Part shown: one piece after another, positions 32,880 to 35,168 of the stretch
How the letters are laid out: each line of letters starts with the position of its first letter
Position numbering within the stretch: position 1 is the first letter of the stretch
NCBI GenBank assembly: GCA_947379755.1
Contig: CANCOC010000002.1
Location: 1 to 35,168 of the forward strand
Length of the DNA: 35,168 nucleotides
Direction: 5' to 3'
From: Alcaligenaceae bacterium
Lineage (GTDB): Bacteria > Pseudomonadota > Gammaproteobacteria > Burkholderiales > Burkholderiaceae_B
Program-made: the position numbers and the translations under genes
The notes under the pieces: model-generated
Seen by the model: the letters and a program-made list of their open reading frames with translations, nothing else
Database searches by the model: none
Told to the model about the DNA's origin: nothing

Positions 32880-33866
32880 TTATTGAATTTTTGCGCCTGA
32901 ATCTTTTACAGCCTTAGCCCAGACGATCAGGTCATCGTCAATTGTTTTGGCGAAGGCTTCTGGTGTTGACCCGACAACCTCATAGCCACTGGCATTGAGT
33001 TGCGCTTTGACCGAAGGAGTATTCGCCACTTCAGCAAAGGCTTTGCTGAGTGTGTCCACGACAGATTTTGGCGTTCCCGCAGGAGCAAGGATTCCGTACC
33101 AGCCATCAATTACAAAGCCAGGAACGGTTTCGGAAATAGTCGGTACATCTGGCAACAAGGCGGCGCGTTTCGCACCGGCAACCGCCAAAGGCTTGAATTT
33201 TCCAGTAGGCACATGTGGATATGAGGTTGAAAAGCTGTCGAACATCAGGTCAATCTCCCCGCTCAACAGGGCGATTACAACAGGGCCACTCCCTTTGTAA
33301 GGGATATGTTCCATTTTGGTGCCTGTTGCTGCCTGAAACATTTCGGCGGCAAGATGACTGGTATTGCCATTGCCGGCCGAACCATAACTCAGTTTACCTG
33401 GGTTGGCCTTGGCATAAGCAATCAACTCAGAGAGTGTGTTGACCGGCAGGCTTGGACGGGTCACGACCAGCAAAGGCAAACGTGCAACCAGGGAAACCGG
33501 TGCAAAATCCTTGCGGGTGTCATAGGGTAAGGATGGGTAGAGTGCGTCATTGATCGCATGCGCAGCAAGCACCATCAACAAGGTATAACCATCCGGTTTA
33601 GAACGTGCAAGCGCACTGGTCGCAATCGTACCGCCTGCACCAGCTTTGTAATCCAGGATCACAGTCTGGCCCAGTTTCTTTTGCAACTCAAGCAACATCG
33701 GACGAGCCAGCACATCGGCACTGCCGCCTGGTGGATAGGGGATGATGAGCGTAATTGGTTGTGAGGGAAAGGTCTGCGCGTGAACAACCGCACTGAATAA
33801 GATACTCATCAGACCCATGCCGCGTGCGAGCACGCGCATCATGCCTAAAATTGTGAAACCTTGCAT
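32880..33866 (-). CDS. Bug/TctC-family periplasmic binding protein linked to hutD-hutF
   Basis: This 328-residue protein has a signal peptide ending near VHAQT (about 28-32), then a TctC-type domain with the IIPYPPGGSADVLARPMLLEL segment, DYKAGAGGTIATSAL, and a DVPTISETVPG block. AAGGAGA precedes the ATG. It is the first gene of a Bug-hutD-hutF run, with 18 bases to hutD. Bug proteins bind carboxylates including glutamate and aspartate, so a histidine-pathway acid such as formiminoglutamate is a fair guess for the ligand. No TctA/TctB is nearby. Confidence 0.93.
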   Translation of the reverse strand: MQGFTILGMMRVLARGMGLMSILFSAVVHAQTFPSQPITLIIPYPPGGSADVLARPMLLELQKKLGQTVILDYKAGAGGTIATSALARSKPDGYTLLMVLAAHAINDALYPSLPYDTRKDFAPVSLVARLPLLVVTRPSLPVNTLSELIAYAKANPGKLSYGSAGNGNTSHLAAEMFQAATGTKMEHIPYKGSGPVVIALLSGEIDLMFDSFSTSYPHVPTGKFKPLAVAGAKRAALLPDVPTISETVPGFVIDGWYGILAPAGTPKSVVDTLSKAFAEVANTPSVKAQLNASGYEVVGSTPEAFAKTIDDDLIVWAKAVKDSGAKIQ

Positions 33867-34031
33867 TGTTCTGTCTCCTTTATTATGCTGGTGGACTGAG
33901 CCATCAGACCGACTCCTGACACTGTACCAAGATAGTCGCCTCGTGTCTGATGCGATCGACAGGTATCAGCCGACATTGCAAATGACACCAATCCTCCTGC
34001 TTTGCACAACAGTCCAACAAAGTGAACCAAA

Positions 34032-34060
34032 TTGCAGCAAATTCGACTGAAATATGCAAT
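34032..34060 (+). promoter_or_regulatory. Candidate promoter for the ketopantoate-reductase-like gene
   Basis: TTGCAG (34032-34037) is followed after 17 bases by TGCAAT (34055-34060), each matching consensus at four positions. The likely start site leaves a leader of about 40 bases before the ATG at 34106. This is a weak, pattern-only call. Confidence 0.3.
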
Positions 34061-34105
34061 GATCCTCCCACACCTTTCCACTCACTTCACAATACAAAAA
34101 TTCAA

Positions 34106-35017
34106 ATGAAAATACTCATCTTGGGCGCAGGCGGCGTAGGCGGCTATTTCGGTGCACGATTGATTCAGGCGGGCGCAGACGTCACGTACCTGCTGCGTGA
34201 GCAGCGTCACCAGAAAATTCAAACCGAAGGCTTGACGATTGAAACGCCCAAAGAGACCTTCAATATCCAGCCCAAATCGGTCACACGCGATCAGCTCAAG
34301 CCAGAATACGACCTGATTGTGCTGGCACCCAAAGCCTTTGATTTTGAAGATGCCCTGGACTCCCTCGCTGGTGCAAGTGCAACAGGCGTATTCCTGCCCT
34401 TTTTGAATGGGCTGAATCATATCCAGCAACTGGATGATAAATTTGGACGTGACCGCGTCATGGGTGGTGTCGCACAAATTGCAGCCACCATTTCTGGCAC
34501 CGGTGCAGTCAAACAATTGACCGATCTCCACACCCTGACAGTCGGACATCGCTCCCCGGCCCATGAACAGCTCGCCAGGGATTTTTTTGCGCTCTGCGAG
34601 AATGCCGGCTTTGACCGCTTGTATAGCGAGAATATCGAACAGTCGCTTTGGGATAAATGGGTCTATCTGGCAACGCTGGCCGGAATGACAACACTGTGTC
34701 GTGGCAATGTGGGCAAGATCGCCGCCACGCCATGGGGCCAGGAAACCATGACGAACTTTTATGGCGAGACATGTGCGATTGCCGCAGCCAACGGCTTTCC
34801 TACCAAAGAGTCCGCTCAGTCAAAGTCTCTGGCATTACTGACTAAAGTGGGCTCGGCTTTTGCTGCCTCGATGCTCAGGGATCTGGTGCAAGGCAATATG
34901 ACCGAACATGAACACATTTTGGGCCAGATGATCCAACGTGGCGTTCAACACGGCATCAACTGCCCACTATTAAAGGCCGCGCACACGCATCTGGTAGTCG
35001 AGCAAAATAAGGATTAG
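34106..35017 (+). CDS. Ketopantoate reductase-family (ApbA/PanE) oxidoreductase
   Basis: This 303-residue NADPH-dependent enzyme has the Rossmann motif GAGGVGGYFGARL (7-19) at the N-terminus and the C-terminal helical domain with the SLWDKWVYLATLAGMT segment, whose lysine matches the catalytic residue. The ATG at 34106 places the Rossmann strand right at the start; a 28-residue upstream extension lies in the promoter region. Family members include ketopantoate reductase of pantothenate synthesis, but betaproteobacteria often carry several paralogues acting on other 2-keto acids. No panB or panC is beside it, so pantothenate synthesis is not established. Confidence 0.9.
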   Translation: MKILILGAGGVGGYFGARLIQAGADVTYLLREQRHQKIQTEGLTIETPKETFNIQPKSVTRDQLKPEYDLIVLAPKAFDFEDALDSLAGASATGVFLPFLNGLNHIQQLDDKFGRDRVMGGVAQIAATISGTGAVKQLTDLHTLTVGHRSPAHEQLARDFFALCENAGFDRLYSENIEQSLWDKWVYLATLAGMTTLCRGNVGKIAATPWGQETMTNFYGETCAIAAANGFPTKESAQSKSLALLTKVGSAFAASMLRDLVQGNMTEHEHILGQMIQRGVQHGINCPLLKAAHTHLVVEQNKD

Positions 35018-35022
35018 GCAGG

Positions 35023-35168
35023 TTAGGCCTGACCGGCTGGCTGATCAATTAACACGGACGGCTTGACCTCGTTACCCAGCAGGTCACCCTGTCCAGTTAC
35101 TTCGGTTGCTTGCTCAAGCTCGAGTGCAGCTCTCGCAACCAGATTTTCAGGCAACGCAGACTGCACTG
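35023..35168 (-). CDS. C-terminal end of an unknown gene at the right edge
   Basis: Reading the minus strand from the right edge, one frame stays open for 47 codons to a TAA at 35023-35025. It gives an acidic, alanine- and glutamate-rich tail containing RAALELEQATEV and a DLLGNEVKPSV stretch. The other two frames close early. The stop is five bases beyond the convergent ketopantoate-reductase-like gene. The family is not recognisable from the tail alone. Confidence 0.45.
   Translation of the reverse strand, partial: VQSALPENLVARAALELEQATEVTGQGDLLGNEVKPSVLIDQPAGQA

Noticed and set aside
35021-35034. Near-palindrome GGTTAGGCCTGACC as a terminator
   Set aside because: It has one mismatch, no loop and no T-run, so it was not listed as a feature.

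Overview
This 35 kb window looks like the chromosome of a Burkholderiales betaproteobacterium, most likely of the Alcaligenaceae. The evidence is three orphan Bug/TctC-type periplasmic binding proteins, a split AtuA-like pair beside one of them, a Liv-type transporter operon carrying catabolic dehydrogenases, and a run of acyl-CoA and hydroxy-acid metabolism genes. Base composition is moderate for that order. No rRNA, tRNA, CRISPR array, insertion sequence or integrase was seen, and no stretch over 300 bases lacks a gene.

Left part (1-9.2 kb), the unusual section. After the tail of an unknown gene come four minus-strand genes, probably one transcript: an orphan ParA ATPase, a DUF697 membrane protein with a lysine-rich histone-H1-like N-terminal arm, an ABC exporter of the PvdE/SyrD/YojI cyclic-peptide type, and an SPFH/prohibitin-like membrane protein. 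Divergent from them are phenylalanine 4-hydroxylase (phhA) and a phytanoyl-CoA-dioxygenase-like enzyme. A two-domain metallo-beta-lactamase-fold protein follows, then a second, shorter DUF697 paralogue. The four-gene module is the best candidate here for an undescribed system. My inference is a membrane platform (SPFH plus DUF697) carrying an exporter, positioned or tethered to the nucleoid by ParA and the basic arm.

Middle part (9.2-24.5 kb), catabolism and uptake. A Bug binding protein is co-transcribed with a split AtuA-like pair. A dicarboxylate/amino-acid:cation symporter follows on the other strand. A seven-gene minus-strand operon then runs: binding protein, aldehyde dehydrogenase, 3-hydroxyisobutyrate-dehydrogenase-like protein, livG, livF, livH, livM. 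Upstream lie a second hydroxyisobutyrate-dehydrogenase-like gene and, divergently, an SDR and an HMG-CoA-lyase-like gene. Together these suggest uptake and breakdown of a branched or hydroxylated short carboxylic acid.

Right part (24.5-35.2 kb), a mixed accessory and housekeeping set: a dienelactone hydrolase, a Bug protein, a PaaI-type thioesterase, a YbfE-like ribbon-helix-helix protein with a DUF3820 partner, a class III CoA transferase, a small DUF4359-like protein, a tandem methylglyoxal-synthase-fold protein, an OFA-type MFS carrier, a Bug-hutD-hutF operon, a ketopantoate-reductase-family enzyme, and the C-terminal end of a further gene at the right edge.
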